Shown here in pieces: positions 50,786 to 60,317 of a stretch of DNA of 64,000 bases (position 1 is its first letter; every line of letters begins with the position of its first letter). Origin of the DNA: Bacteroidia bacterium (GTDB taxonomy: Bacteria > Bacteroidota > Bacteroidia > Chitinophagales > Chitinophagaceae); NCBI GenBank assembly GCA_030429205.1, contig JAUICZ010000003.1:186001-250000 (forward strand). Direction: 5' to 3'. The position numbers and the translations under genes were made by a program. The notes beneath the pieces are model-generated. The model was not told the DNA's origin. It did not search any database and saw nothing but the letters and a program-made list of their open reading frames with translations.

Positions 50786-51952
50786 CTACTTACTGCTTTT
50801 TAGTAATTTACTAATCGTGGACACTATACTACTAAACGAATATATATTCAGCTTAGCAATATTCTCTGCCTTTACACTCTTCTTCAGAGTATCACCCTGC
50901 ATGTAGCTTTGTACAAACTTCGCGGCTTTATCATAACCATCTATATCTACAACCACTCCATTCTTCCCTTCGGTTATCATATCCGGCGCACAACCTGTTT
51001 TATGGGTGGTTATAACTGCTCTACCGCATGCCATAGCTTCGTTTATTGCCAGCCCCCATGTTTCCCCGGGCCCTACAGATGGCAACACAAAGATATCTGC
51101 CAATCTGTAAACCACAGGCATATTCGTTTGGTTTTGGAAACCTAAGAATATAAATCGATCATCTTCACTAACTTTTGTTTTTAACTCCTCTTCCAGCTCA
51201 CCATTACCAACAAAAACAAACTTCAGGTTATCATTACCCAACAATTTAGCAAGCTCAATTAAAAAGAAAGGGTTCTTTTTCTTATTAAACTTTCCTGCAA
51301 ACAGTAACACCGTATCATTCTCCTTTATCCCTAATTCAGTTCTCCACTTCCGGGCTGCTTGTTCCTGTTCATCACTGTTTTTAGAAAAACGTTCATTATC
51401 TACTGCATGTGGTGTAAATACAAGCTGACGCTCTTTCACGCCATGTGCTAAAAAGTAATCTTTATTATTCTGACCAACATAGAGTGCATAATCAATAAAT
51501 GAATACACATACTTTAAAAACATCCTCCTGAGCATGCGTTTCAGCCCGCCTTGCTCATCCAACAATGTTGAATCCCCCCTGAAGAGAACCGGGATTTTAT
51601 TCTTAAAATATCTCAGGCATTTTAGATGGCTTTTAAATGCCCAGCCAAAAACTAATACCGCTTCTGCTCCCCAATTTTCAATCTCCTTATTTAAGCTTGG
51701 GTTATCTATACCTTTAAAATGATGTGAGCCCGGCTGCGTCGAGATGTTTTTCACAAAGCTATAGTCATAACCTGTTAACAAAGGTATATCCCATTTCACC
51801 ACTCTGCCAAAACCGGGGTCATACTTCTCACTGGTTTCTGACTGCTCCCAGGTATAAAAAACCTTTACTTCTACACCTTCTTCTTCCGACAAAAGCTGAA
51901 ACCAAGGTGCATTATACTGTATAGGGTGGGTAGAAACTACTGCCAGCTTCAT
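50786..51952 (-). CDS. glycosyltransferase family 4
   Basis: 388 residues: N-terminal VVSTHPIQYNAPWFQLL, a linker, and the C-terminal VLLFAGKFNKKKNPFFLIEL donor segment. The GT4 motif is LPSVGPGETWGLAINEAMAC (about 291-310), with the two spaced glutamates. The start overlaps the stop of the preceding gene by one base. Donor and acceptor are unknown. Confidence 0.93.
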   Translation of the reverse strand: MKLAVVSTHPIQYNAPWFQLLSEEEGVEVKVFYTWEQSETSEKYDPGFGRVVKWDIPLLTGYDYSFVKNISTQPGSHHFKGIDNPSLNKEIENWGAEAVLVFGWAFKSHLKCLRYFKNKIPVLFRGDSTLLDEQGGLKRMLRRMFLKYVYSFIDYALYVGQNNKDYFLAHGVKERQLVFTPHAVDNERFSKNSDEQEQAARKWRTELGIKENDTVLLFAGKFNKKKNPFFLIELAKLLGNDNLKFVFVGNGELEEELKTKVSEDDRFIFLGFQNQTNMPVVYRLADIFVLPSVGPGETWGLAINEAMACGRAVITTHKTGCAPDMITEGKNGVVVDIDGYDKAAKFVQSYMQGDTLKKSVKAENIAKLNIYSFSSIVSTISKLLKSSK

Positions 51953-53220
51953 TATGATGTTGCTCTGTTTAACAATTCAACTAATTGTTTTGTAACACTT
52001 CTTGCACTGTACTTATCAAAAGCCTCGTAATCTACTTTTGCTGTATCAAACGTAGCGATAAAACCTTCGTAAGACTTGTATAAACTGGTAAATTCTTTAG
52101 CTATCTTCTCTAACTCATCCGGATAAAAAGCATACCCCATACCTGCATGTGTAGTTTGTACTACTTTAAGTGCAGTTGACTCGTGATGCAATAATGCCAA
52201 TATTGGTTTCTTTGACAATACTCCCTGATACACTTTTGATGGCGTGTAGTGAGGCTCTGTACTACCCAAAATAAACACACCCGTTGCTGCATCTAAATGA
52301 ACCAACACGTCCAGATAAGGTATCCTTGCGGGATATTCAAACACAACATCCTGCCAGATATTATACTTCTCAGCCAGAGGTTTTATGTTATAACTTTCTG
52401 AGCTATTGGTATTACTACCAGTACCAATAAAATGAATCTCCAGTTTATTGAATTGCTCCTTATTATTACTGATTGCTTTAAATATTTCCTCTAGTGGCGC
52501 ATATGCTTTCGGTAACATAGCCCCCGCGTATACTAATTGAATCTTACCTTCTTTCTGCTGAAATAAGTAAGGCTTTATGTTTAATGAGGGTACAATCTCA
52601 TAATCTTTTTTCTCACCACCATATGGCATTGCACCAGCTATACACTGTTCTTCTAGATGCGGATTACGATCATATACTCCTTTGTAATAACCTGCTGCCA
52701 CACCTGTTATGACCGATGCTTTTCTTACTGCTATCGGCTCCAGTATATTGGCTACCAACTCACTCAATTTATGCCTCCATGATGTTTTACTATCAGGAAA
52801 AGGGTGCACCCATGGGTCTATAAAATCGATACCATACATTATTCCGGTACTGCTGTGCAGCATCCTACCCAACAGAGCTACATAAAAAGATGGTATTGGA
52901 ATATATAAGAAGTCATAGCCTTCTGTTTTGATCAGCTGTTTTGCTCTTCTATACAATTGGAAAAAGCCACGCAATCCAATATCTCCAATCAATCTGGGCT
53001 TGGTAACATTATATGCTTTTACTTTTTCTATTCGTTGACTTTCGGGTAATAATTTTACCAGATTCCAGTCGTGCTTCTCCTCATAATAATCTTCATGAAC
53101 AGCAAGAATGGTTGGCTCCCAGCCAAAATCAGGTAAATGTTGTGCAAATAACCTAGATCTGTGTACCGCTGCTAAGTTTGATGGTGGATAGTGTGGTGTT
53201 ATGATTAATATTTTCTTCAT
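51952..53220 (-). CDS. glycosyltransferase, GT4-like
   Basis: 422 residues. The N-terminus ILIITPHYPPSNLAAVHRSR and the MYGIDFIDPWVHPFPDSKTS region are typical of GT4-like enzymes with a GT-B fold. The donor domain has IQLVYAGAMLPKAYAPLEEI and FILGSTEPHYTPSKVYQGVL, which lacks the canonical EX7E spacing, so the subgroup is uncertain. Confidence 0.85.
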   Translation of the reverse strand: MKKILIITPHYPPSNLAAVHRSRLFAQHLPDFGWEPTILAVHEDYYEEKHDWNLVKLLPESQRIEKVKAYNVTKPRLIGDIGLRGFFQLYRRAKQLIKTEGYDFLYIPIPSFYVALLGRMLHSSTGIMYGIDFIDPWVHPFPDSKTSWRHKLSELVANILEPIAVRKASVITGVAAGYYKGVYDRNPHLEEQCIAGAMPYGGEKKDYEIVPSLNIKPYLFQQKEGKIQLVYAGAMLPKAYAPLEEIFKAISNNKEQFNKLEIHFIGTGSNTNSSESYNIKPLAEKYNIWQDVVFEYPARIPYLDVLVHLDAATGVFILGSTEPHYTPSKVYQGVLSKKPILALLHHESTALKVVQTTHAGMGYAFYPDELEKIAKEFTSLYKSYEGFIATFDTAKVDYEAFDKYSARSVTKQLVELLNRATS

Positions 53221-53225
53221 TCCTT

Positions 53226-54020
53226 TTACTTGAATGCAGACTTTAATTTTGAATATTTCTTATACATGGCCCTTAAAAGAGCGGGCTTCCATATACGCCA
53301 TTTATCAGCAAACGATCGGTACAAACCATAGTTTGAAGATAGCTTTTCCTTGAGTGTACTTAATGTATCTGTATTATCGTACAACCACCTCCTTATTGCA
53401 TACTTACTTTCCCATGGAGTGTAAACACTTAACCCATACTTGTACCCTGCTTGCGGTACAAGCATGTTATATTTTGGAGGTAATGAACCGTATGGATAAA
53501 CTATAGAGAGGATTTCCTTATTAATAATACCTTCTAGTTTTTCCTTGCTTTTTGTTATTTGCTCAGTAGCTTCTTCCACGTTCAGCTCTTCCATCATCAC
53601 ATGATGGTACCCATGAGAACCCACTTCCATACCTACTTCAGAAAGCTTTGCTATCTGCTCTGCATCCATCAGATCAATTCTAGACAAACCTGACTCTGTA
53701 TTCCAATAATTATAACCACCAATATGACCGCCTAATAAATAGAATACTGCTTTCATATTTCTTTTTTGCAGCTCCGGGATAGCATAGTCCCACAAATGCT
53801 TCGGGCAATCATCAAAGGTGATGATAATTTCTTTTTCATACCTATTGCCACGCTCAATATCCTCGAATGTGACAGTGTGATAACCTTCTGCCTCAAGATA
53901 GTTGAGTAATTGATCAAATGCTGCTGTAGTTATATTCCACGGCTCATGTTCAGTTAGCTTTTCATCATCACTAACATAATGTAACATTACTATGGATGGA
54001 AGTTTATTTTTCCAGCGCAC
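53226..54020 (-). CDS. polysaccharide deacetylase family protein
   Basis: 264 residues with the NodB-homology domain: IVMLHYVSDD near the start, IITFDDCPKHLWDYA (TFDD metal/catalytic motif, about 69-83), and VGSHGYHHVMMEELN supplying the metal His pair. It has no signal peptide, so it may act on cytosolic or lipid-linked intermediates rather than exported polymer. The start is GTG at 54020, overlapping the upstream gene by 17 bases; an ATG at 53987 is an alternative. Confidence 0.9.
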   Translation of the reverse strand: MRWKNKLPSIVMLHYVSDDEKLTEHEPWNITTAAFDQLLNYLEAEGYHTVTFEDIERGNRYEKEIIITFDDCPKHLWDYAIPELQKRNMKAVFYLLGGHIGGYNYWNTESGLSRIDLMDAEQIAKLSEVGMEVGSHGYHHVMMEELNVEEATEQITKSKEKLEGIINKEILSIVYPYGSLPPKYNMLVPQAGYKYGLSVYTPWESKYAIRRWLYDNTDTLSTLKEKLSSNYGLYRSFADKWRIWKPALLRAMYKKYSKLKSAFK

Positions 54021-55224
54021 ACTTAACTATATCTAGCAGTTTTTGATGCTGGGCTTCAAAGGAATATATTTTGTTATAAAGTGCTACAGTTCCTTTCCTG
54101 TCAACTTCTGTACTTAGAACGTCTGTAATCGCCTTTGACCATAAGTCGACATTATTATTAGGCATAACCTTAATGGCATTACCAACTCTTTCAGCTACCT
54201 CTTGCTGACCTAAAGTATCTGTTGCCAGTATTTTCAACCCGGCTTGCATATACTGTAATATCTTATTGGTAATAGTCGTATTTCTGCTTTGCGGGTAATT
54301 GCTTTCCAGCGCTAAACCAACATCGCATGAACTTAGTAAACTATGCAACTCATCGTGCTTAACCGGTTTCAGCAACTCCAGTTCGTGTTGCTGCTCATAC
54401 GGGAACAAGGACTCTAATGTCTTCTTATACTCATCATTACAATTACCAACAATCCTCAACACTACAGGCTCTTTCACATCTTTCAAAGCTGCTAAGAACT
54501 TCTCTAGTCCCCTGCCTGCCCCTACGGTTTGCGAAAACCAAACAAGGACAGGTTTTTTATTTTCAGGTGCTTCTATAAATTCTGCCTGTGGGAAACCATT
54601 GTATATCACCTCTGGCTGTTTATTGGCATTATACCTTTCGGTCAGTGCCTTTGCCATACTTTCAGAAGGACAGTAAGAAGCAATACCTTCATTAATAGCA
54701 AAGTTTTCCAGCTGACTTAAATATTTTACCGGACGGGTAGGCACTAAATAATCTTCAGAATGCCAGTCTTCAAAATCGAATATTACACGTTCTCCGCTTT
54801 GTGCCAGTTTTCTGCCGGCATAAAAGCCACACTCAACATGAGCAATGTATAGATCGGCCTGCTCTTTTTTAGCTGCAGCGTATATCGCATCGGGGTCTGT
54901 ACTCACCAAATACTTTGTTTCTACCCCCATTTTTTTTAGCAACAATGCTTCTTCATGCCTCAGCTTATATAAAGCCTTTTTCACAAAACCTATCTCGCTG
55001 ACAATAGTATTTACAGCTGCTTTATATTCAATATTGGGATGTAACCGCTTTAAGATCTCTTCATCACGTTCTTTATGTGCCTTAGAGTTAAACCTTGTTA
55101 CAATAACAACACTATAACCATTAGATGCCAGTAAATCTGCCTCTTTCCAAACTCGAGGGTTGGCACTAAGGTGTTGGTCTGATACTATACAGATTTTCAA
55201 TTCGTTTGCTTTATGCTTGTGCAA
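54004..55224 (-). CDS. glycosyltransferase family 4-like
   Basis: About 406 residues, GT-B type: ICIVSDQHLSANPRVWKEAD at the start, a middle IFDFEDWHSEDYLVP, and a donor region VLVWFSQTVGAGRGLEKFLA with NTTITNKILQYMQAGLKIL. No ATG is available: TTG at 55224 (overlapping the upstream stop) or TTG at 55200 must be used. The family is clear, the specificity unknown. Confidence 0.85.
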   Translation of the reverse strand: MHKHKANELKICIVSDQHLSANPRVWKEADLLASNGYSVVIVTRFNSKAHKERDEEILKRLHPNIEYKAAVNTIVSEIGFVKKALYKLRHEEALLLKKMGVETKYLVSTDPDAIYAAAKKEQADLYIAHVECGFYAGRKLAQSGERVIFDFEDWHSEDYLVPTRPVKYLSQLENFAINEGIASYCPSESMAKALTERYNANKQPEVIYNGFPQAEFIEAPENKKPVLVWFSQTVGAGRGLEKFLAALKDVKEPVVLRIVGNCNDEYKKTLESLFPYEQQHELELLKPVKHDELHSLLSSCDVGLALESNYPQSRNTTITNKILQYMQAGLKILATDTLGQQEVAERVGNAIKVMPNNNVDLWSKAITDVLSTEVDRKGTVALYNKIYSFEAQHQKLLDIVKCALEK

Positions 55225-56344
55225 TAAACTCTTCTATTCTGGTAATATTACCCTCGTAAGTATGGTTGCTTGCATACTGTAATCTCTTTGCCTGCCTGTC
55301 TGCACTATTATATTCAGCAATATTGCTGACAACATTTGAGAACAGTGCTGCCAGCTTACTGTTATTCCTTTCTGTCGGCATCTCTATAAAACCGTCCGTA
55401 TCGTTATAGGTAGTAATGTTGTTCGATACGATCACCCTGCCTGTAGCCATATACTCCAGAACCTTATGGTAATTGGTACCACCACTCTGGTCTTTATCAA
55501 TATCGTAACAGATCAAAAAGCCATCCATCTTATGTAACTCTTCTGCTAGTTTTGACGGAGGTACCGAACCATGTAGTATTACATTCTTCTTATTACTCAC
55601 ATCCGGATGGTTGGCTTCTCCAGAATAAGCATCGCCTATCATGTTGGTTTTCTGCCCTGCAACTGCACCCCAAAAATTAAACGTAACTGTTGGGTTCTCA
55701 TCAATAATCTTCAATAGAGTTGGCCAGTCAATATCCGGTCTGAAAAAATTACCGGAAAGGCCTATTTGAATATTTTGTTCATCACAAGTGTAGCCTGTAT
55801 CCTTCAAAAAAATATCGCTGACACCATGATTAGTAAATAGCTTAGGAGTATCAAACTTATTGTACTTCTGTAATATCTCATTAGTTACAGAAAAAATAAC
55901 GTTCGCTGATGTTGCAGCATCTACGCCTGTAGGTATTGCAGGTTCATCAACGGGCATAAATATTTTGTAACAACTAGCAGGGAAAGACCTTAATGAAATA
56001 GTATCAGAGATATCAAACGACCAAACTACATCTATACGCTTGCCAATCTTGCTAATAATTTTATTGATGTGTGTTTTCAATAAAAGCCGATGCAACCACT
56101 TTGCTTTATACTTAATAATGTAAGGATAGAAAAGCTTATGCTTTATTTGATGCAGATGTTCGTACTGAGTAGATTCTATAATTACCTCTCCCGATTTTAA
56201 ATCTCCCGACTGTGACGGACTATTTAAAAAGTACACCTCATTTCCCAAGCGCGACAAAGCCAAGGCATAATGATGTTTTGAAATAAACATCTTGCCCCAA
56301 TCTTGCTGCGAAACTATAAGTATGGTCTTATTACGGAGCTTCAA
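55211..56344 (-). CDS. glycosyltransferase (GT-B fold)
   Basis: 377 residues beginning at a TTG (56344) with ILIVSQQDWGKMFISKHHYA. The donor half contains IQIGLSGNFFRPDIDWPTLL and SGGTNYHKVLEYMATGRVIV, as in GT1/GT4 relatives. It probably transfers a sugar to the growing repeat unit. Its 3' end overlaps the next glycosyltransferase by 14 bases. Confidence 0.83.
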   Translation of the reverse strand: MKLRNKTILIVSQQDWGKMFISKHHYALALSRLGNEVYFLNSPSQSGDLKSGEVIIESTQYEHLHQIKHKLFYPYIIKYKAKWLHRLLLKTHINKIISKIGKRIDVVWSFDISDTISLRSFPASCYKIFMPVDEPAIPTGVDAATSANVIFSVTNEILQKYNKFDTPKLFTNHGVSDIFLKDTGYTCDEQNIQIGLSGNFFRPDIDWPTLLKIIDENPTVTFNFWGAVAGQKTNMIGDAYSGEANHPDVSNKKNVILHGSVPPSKLAEELHKMDGFLICYDIDKDQSGGTNYHKVLEYMATGRVIVSNNITTYNDTDGFIEMPTERNNSKLAALFSNVVSNIAEYNSADRQAKRLQYASNHTYEGNITRIEEFIAQA

Positions 56345-56353
56345 ACCCTTCCG

Positions 56354-57460
56354 CTAGTTGTTGTAAAAGCTTTTAATGCATTCTGCAACATATTTGATCG
56401 CCTCTTCTGTAAGCTCCGGATACATTGGTAAAGACAATGAAGTGCTTTCCAAACCTGTTGCTACAGGAAAATCAGAAGGTTGAGTATTCAAATAATCGTA
56501 TGCAGGAAGATTAGGTAATGCATGAGGATAGTGAATAGTAGTAGCCACTCCTTTATCTTGAAGATATGCAGTCAATTCATCACGCTTTTCTGCACGTATC
56601 ATGTACAAATGGTAAGTATGCTTTGAGTTTGGCCTTACCTTAGGTGTTATTATTTGATCAATACCCGCAAGATGTTGATCGTATAAAGCAGCATTAGCAA
56701 TTCTCTGCTCTGTCCACTCTATTATATACGGAAGCTTCGCTGTAAGTATTGCAGCTTGCAACCCATCTAATCGGCTATTAATACCTTCCATCAAATGATG
56801 GTGTTTTTTCAACGCACCATGGTTCGCAAACATTCTGCACTTATCTGCAAAATCGCTATCGTTAGTTATAATACAACCTGCGTCTCCGTATGCACCCAAG
56901 TTCTTACCCGGATAAAAACTAAAGCTACCTGCTATACCCCTTACTCCTGAACGGATACCATTATATTCTGAGAAGTGCGCCTGTGCGCTGTCTTCTATCA
57001 GATGGATACCTTTTTCCTTACACAATTCGTGAATTGCTTCAATATCGGTCATCTGGCCCTGCAAGTGCACTGCCATAACAGCTTTCGTATTTTCTGTTAT
57101 TGCATTCGCAACCGCTTCAGCACTCATACTCAAGTACTCGCTGTCCGGATCTACAAATACAGGTTTTGCACCGGTTTCTGATATTGTTTCAGAGCTGGAT
57201 ATCCAACTATTAGCAGCCGTTATCACCTCATCACCTGCGCCTATGCCTAACATCGTCATAATAATGTACAGACTATCTGTACCATTAGCACAGGCAACAA
57301 CATGGTTTACACCGTACAACTCTGCAAACTTCTGTTCGAACTCTTTTACATATTTACCACCGATGAAAGCTGTTTCATCAATAACATCGCTGATCGCTTT
57401 ATCAATATCAGCTTTAATGTTTTGGTATTGTAATTTTAAATCAACAAATGGCACTTGCAT
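56354..57460 (-). CDS. DegT/DnrJ/EryC1 sugar aminotransferase (WbpE-like)
   Basis: A 368-residue PLP-dependent aminotransferase that converts a 3-keto or 4-keto nucleotide sugar to an amino sugar. It begins QVPFVDLKLQYQNIKADIDK, has CANGTDSLYIIMTMLGIGAG, the EDSAQAHFS aspartate region, and the PLP lysine in FSFYPGKNLGAYGDAGCI (about 180-197). Flanked by WbpD-like and WbpB-like genes, it most likely acts at C3 of UDP-GlcNAcA-derived sugar. Confidence 0.93.
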   Translation of the reverse strand: MQVPFVDLKLQYQNIKADIDKAISDVIDETAFIGGKYVKEFEQKFAELYGVNHVVACANGTDSLYIIMTMLGIGAGDEVITAANSWISSSETISETGAKPVFVDPDSEYLSMSAEAVANAITENTKAVMAVHLQGQMTDIEAIHELCKEKGIHLIEDSAQAHFSEYNGIRSGVRGIAGSFSFYPGKNLGAYGDAGCIITNDSDFADKCRMFANHGALKKHHHLMEGINSRLDGLQAAILTAKLPYIIEWTEQRIANAALYDQHLAGIDQIITPKVRPNSKHTYHLYMIRAEKRDELTAYLQDKGVATTIHYPHALPNLPAYDYLNTQPSDFPVATGLESTSLSLPMYPELTEEAIKYVAECIKSFYNN

Positions 57461-57462
57461 CT

Positions 57463-57927
57463 TTATAGATCTTTTATTTTTCTTGCAGGGTTACCCGCGT
57501 ATATTCCTGATTCTGTTATGTTTTTTGTCACTACCGCACCCGCGCCAATTACTACGTTGTCGCAAATATCTATCGGTAATATAGTGGCGTTTGAGCCAAT
57601 GGACACATGGTTACCGATATGTGTTTCTTTCCAGTAATCTTTGTTTCCACCCGCAGGGCCGCCTTTCTGAAACAGATCGTTTATAAACATTACTCCATGT
57701 CCAACAAAACAATCTGAACCGATAGTCACCAACTCGCATATAAAACTATGCGACTGTACTTTTGTTCTGTCTCCAATTGTTACATCTTTTTGTATCTCTA
57801 CAAAAGGACCAACGAAACAGTTGTTACCAATTTTACAGCCATAGATATTTGCAGGCTCTACAACCTTAACCCCTTCGCCAAACTCTACGTTGACAATTTT
57901 GGATTGATATAATGTAGGTTCGTTCAT
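57463..57927 (-). CDS. sugar N-acetyltransferase (WbpD-like, left-handed beta-helix)
   Basis: A 154-residue hexapeptide-repeat acyltransferase: YGCKIGNNCFVGPFVEIQKD, HSFICELVTIGSDCFVGHGV and IDICDNVVIGAGAVVTKNIT are imperfect hexapeptide turns, with a C-terminal YAGNPARKIKDL. It matches WbpD/WlbB enzymes, which N-acetylate the C3 amine of the diamino sugar. It lies two bases from the aminotransferase and one from the dehydrogenase gene. Confidence 0.92.
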   Translation of the reverse strand: MNEPTLYQSKIVNVEFGEGVKVVEPANIYGCKIGNNCFVGPFVEIQKDVTIGDRTKVQSHSFICELVTIGSDCFVGHGVMFINDLFQKGGPAGGNKDYWKETHIGNHVSIGSNATILPIDICDNVVIGAGAVVTKNITESGIYAGNPARKIKDL

Positions 57928-57928
57928 T

Positions 57929-58942
57929 TTATTTTTCTACTGAAGAGTATATCTTATCAATGATTTCTACGGTTTTCAAACCTTCAAATGCACTGGTAGA
58001 GATCGCAGCATTGTTACTTAAAACATCTACCAGGTTTTGATATACCATGTCATGGTTTGACATAGATCCCTGGTAATTACCATAGCTATTTGCTTTGTTA
58101 CCCTCCGGCAGGTTCTCTATTTTATAGTCTTCAATATTTTGATACTCCATTTCATTCAGGTACTGGCCGCCTATCTTCACGGTACCTTTCTCACCAAATA
58201 TGGTCAATGAACCTTCCATGTTCTTGCCATAACTATTTACTGTATAGTTTACAGTACCGATAGCTCCGTTATAGAACTCCAGAATCACAGCACCCGTATC
58301 TTCAAACTCAATAATATCTTTATGATCATAGTTACCTAAGTATGCTTTGGCAGATTTTACATCACCTACCAACCAATATAACAAGTCAATAAAGTGAGAG
58401 AACTGTGTATACAAGGTACCGCCGTCTAGATCTTTTGTGCCCTTCCAGGAGTTCTCGTAATACTGAGGATTCCTGTTCCAGAAACAACTAAGCTGCACAC
58501 TGTATATCTTACCCAATTTACCATCTTCTATAGCTTGTTTAACAGCAGCTACCGGAGGATTAAACCTGTTTTGCTTAATAGCAAACAACCTCTTGTTAGC
58601 TTGCTCTGCCGCTTTGATCATCTCACCACAATCATGCACGTTTGTAGCCAATGGTTTTTCACAAAGCACATGGTAGCCTGCTTTTAATGCAGAAATACTA
58701 TGCGATGCATGTAACCCGTTGGGTGTGCAAATAGATACTACATCTACTTCATTTTCATTAGCCAGCAAGTCATCAATATCGTAATAGGCTTTCACCCCAT
58801 ACTGCTCTGCTAAGGCATCTGCTTTTTCTTTTTCCACATCGCAAACTGCTTTCAATTGTGCAATGTTATTGATGTGTTCTGCGTGCCTGTTCGCGATTCT
58901 TCCACAGCCAATTAATGCAAACTTCAGGTTGCTCTTTTCCAT
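57929..58942 (-). CDS. Gfo/Idh/MocA oxidoreductase (WbpB/WlbA-like)
   Basis: 337 residues: an N-terminal Rossmann motif FALIGCGRIANRHAEHINNI, the CEKPLATNVHDCGEMI signature (about 93-108), then a C-terminal alpha/beta domain (QLSCFWNRNPQYYENSWKGT). In WbpB/WlbA this enzyme oxidises C3 of UDP-GlcNAcA before amination. Context with WbpE- and WbpD-like genes supports that assignment. No UDP-GlcNAc 6-dehydrogenase (WbpA) is in the window. Confidence 0.92.
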   Translation of the reverse strand: MEKSNLKFALIGCGRIANRHAEHINNIAQLKAVCDVEKEKADALAEQYGVKAYYDIDDLLANENEVDVVSICTPNGLHASHSISALKAGYHVLCEKPLATNVHDCGEMIKAAEQANKRLFAIKQNRFNPPVAAVKQAIEDGKLGKIYSVQLSCFWNRNPQYYENSWKGTKDLDGGTLYTQFSHFIDLLYWLVGDVKSAKAYLGNYDHKDIIEFEDTGAVILEFYNGAIGTVNYTVNSYGKNMEGSLTIFGEKGTVKIGGQYLNEMEYQNIEDYKIENLPEGNKANSYGNYQGSMSNHDMVYQNLVDVLSNNAAISTSAFEGLKTVEIIDKIYSSVEK

Positions 58943-58953
58943 CGTAATTGTTG

Positions 58954-59703
58954 TTAACCTTTTATTGTTACTCCCGTAGGGAAACTAATTAATACACCCA
59001 TGCCTTTCTTCTGAAAGACAAACATACTACCCGCAGCTACTGCCGATGCTCCGGATGCTACGGCTTCTTTCATATCATCTACAGAACCGGCACCTCCACA
59101 AGCAATAACAGGTACTGTTACCTGTTCAGTAATTTTATTTATTAATGCAAGATCATACCCATCCCATGATCCGTCTCTGTCTACACTATTCACCATGATC
59201 TCGCCTACTCCATGCTCTTCCAGCTTCATCGCCCACTCCAGCGGATCGTATTTTGTTTTCTTAGAGCCTGATGCGGCAAACACCTTATTCTTACCCAGTA
59301 AGGTTTTCTTTACATCCATACTACCAACCACAGCCTGTGCACCATATATCCCTGCAATCTCATCTATCAAACCTATATTATCAAAAAAGGCAGAGTTGAT
59401 GACAACCTTTTCGAAACCACAATCAAAAACACGCTTTGCATCGTCCAACGATTTTATACCACCGCCGTATGCCATTGGCATAAATGCCTCGCCGGATATT
59501 TCTTCTATCCTTTTAAAATCTATTCCTCTTTTATCTACTGTTGCATTATAATCCAACAGTATTAACTCGTCAGTTTCTTTTTCATTAAAGATCTTCACCG
59601 CATTAGTAGGGTCGCCTATATACTTAGGGTTCTTGAACGAAATGGTTTTATACAAACCACCATTTTTCAATAACAGAACCGGAATAACTCTTATTCTTCT
59701 CAT
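58954..59703 (-). CDS. HisF-like synthase subunit of acetamidino-sugar formation
   Basis: 249 residues, a TIM barrel of the HisF family: RIRVIPVLLLKNGGLYKTIS at the start, MAYGGGIKSLDDAKRVF, EIMVNSVDRDGSWDGYDLAL and VPVIACGGAGSVDDMKEAV carrying phosphate-loop glycines. The divergent N-terminus (LLLKNGGLYKTISFKNP instead of the histidine-pathway sequence) and the pairing with a WbpG-like enzyme place it in the sugar-amidination branch. It overlaps hisH by four bases. Confidence 0.92.
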   Translation of the reverse strand: MRRIRVIPVLLLKNGGLYKTISFKNPKYIGDPTNAVKIFNEKETDELILLDYNATVDKRGIDFKRIEEISGEAFMPMAYGGGIKSLDDAKRVFDCGFEKVVINSAFFDNIGLIDEIAGIYGAQAVVGSMDVKKTLLGKNKVFAASGSKKTKYDPLEWAMKLEEHGVGEIMVNSVDRDGSWDGYDLALINKITEQVTVPVIACGGAGSVDDMKEAVASGASAVAAGSMFVFQKKGMGVLISFPTGVTIKG

Positions 59704-60317
59704 CCTTGCACTTTATTAAAGTTCTCCAAAACTTTCATCCCAAATTTGTGGCTTTTTTCGGGATGAAACTGCGTTCCGTATATATTATTTTTTTGGAAAG
59801 CACAGGCAAAGTCATACCCATAATGAGCCGTTGCTGTCACCTGTTGCTGATCTTCAAACTTAAAGTGAAACTCATGCACAAAATAAAAGCGTGGTTCTTC
59901 CTGCAGATCTGTCCACAACTCGCTGTTATTTACCGTTGTAATGTCCGACCATCCCATATGCGGTATCGGTAGCTTACCCAGTTGCTCTTTATCAAACCTG
60001 ATGGTTTGTGCATCTACCCAACCTAAACCATCTACATCGCCTTCTTCACTATGCTTTGTCAATAATTGCGCACCAAGACAAATACCCAGTATCGGCTTCT
60101 TTTCTTCTAATACCTGTTGAGTCAATAGCTCTACCAATCCACTCTCCTGCAGGTTTGCCATACCTCTTTTAAAGTGCCCTACCCCTGGCAGTAACAGTTT
60201 CGATGCTTTCTTTATCTCATCGGGGTCTTCTGTGATCACAGCATCAATGCTGAGCCGTTTGCACATGTTCTTTATAGAGGTAAGGTTTCCTAAACCGTAA
60301 TTTATTATTGCTATCAT
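59700..60317 (-). CDS. HisH-like glutaminase subunit
   Basis: 205 residues, class I glutamine amidotransferase: IAIINYGLGNLTSIKNMCKR at the start, LLPGVGHFKRGM, the nucleophile motif ILGICLGAQLLTKHSEEG (Cys about 79) and the FHPEKSHKFGM His/Glu pair near the end. It supplies ammonia to the HisF-like partner and, through it, to the WbpG-like enzyme. Four-base overlaps with both neighbours imply tightly coupled translation. Confidence 0.93.
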   Translation of the reverse strand: MIAIINYGLGNLTSIKNMCKRLSIDAVITEDPDEIKKASKLLLPGVGHFKRGMANLQESGLVELLTQQVLEEKKPILGICLGAQLLTKHSEEGDVDGLGWVDAQTIRFDKEQLGKLPIPHMGWSDITTVNNSELWTDLQEEPRFYFVHEFHFKFEDQQQVTATAHYGYDFACAFQKNNIYGTQFHPEKSHKFGMKVLENFNKVQG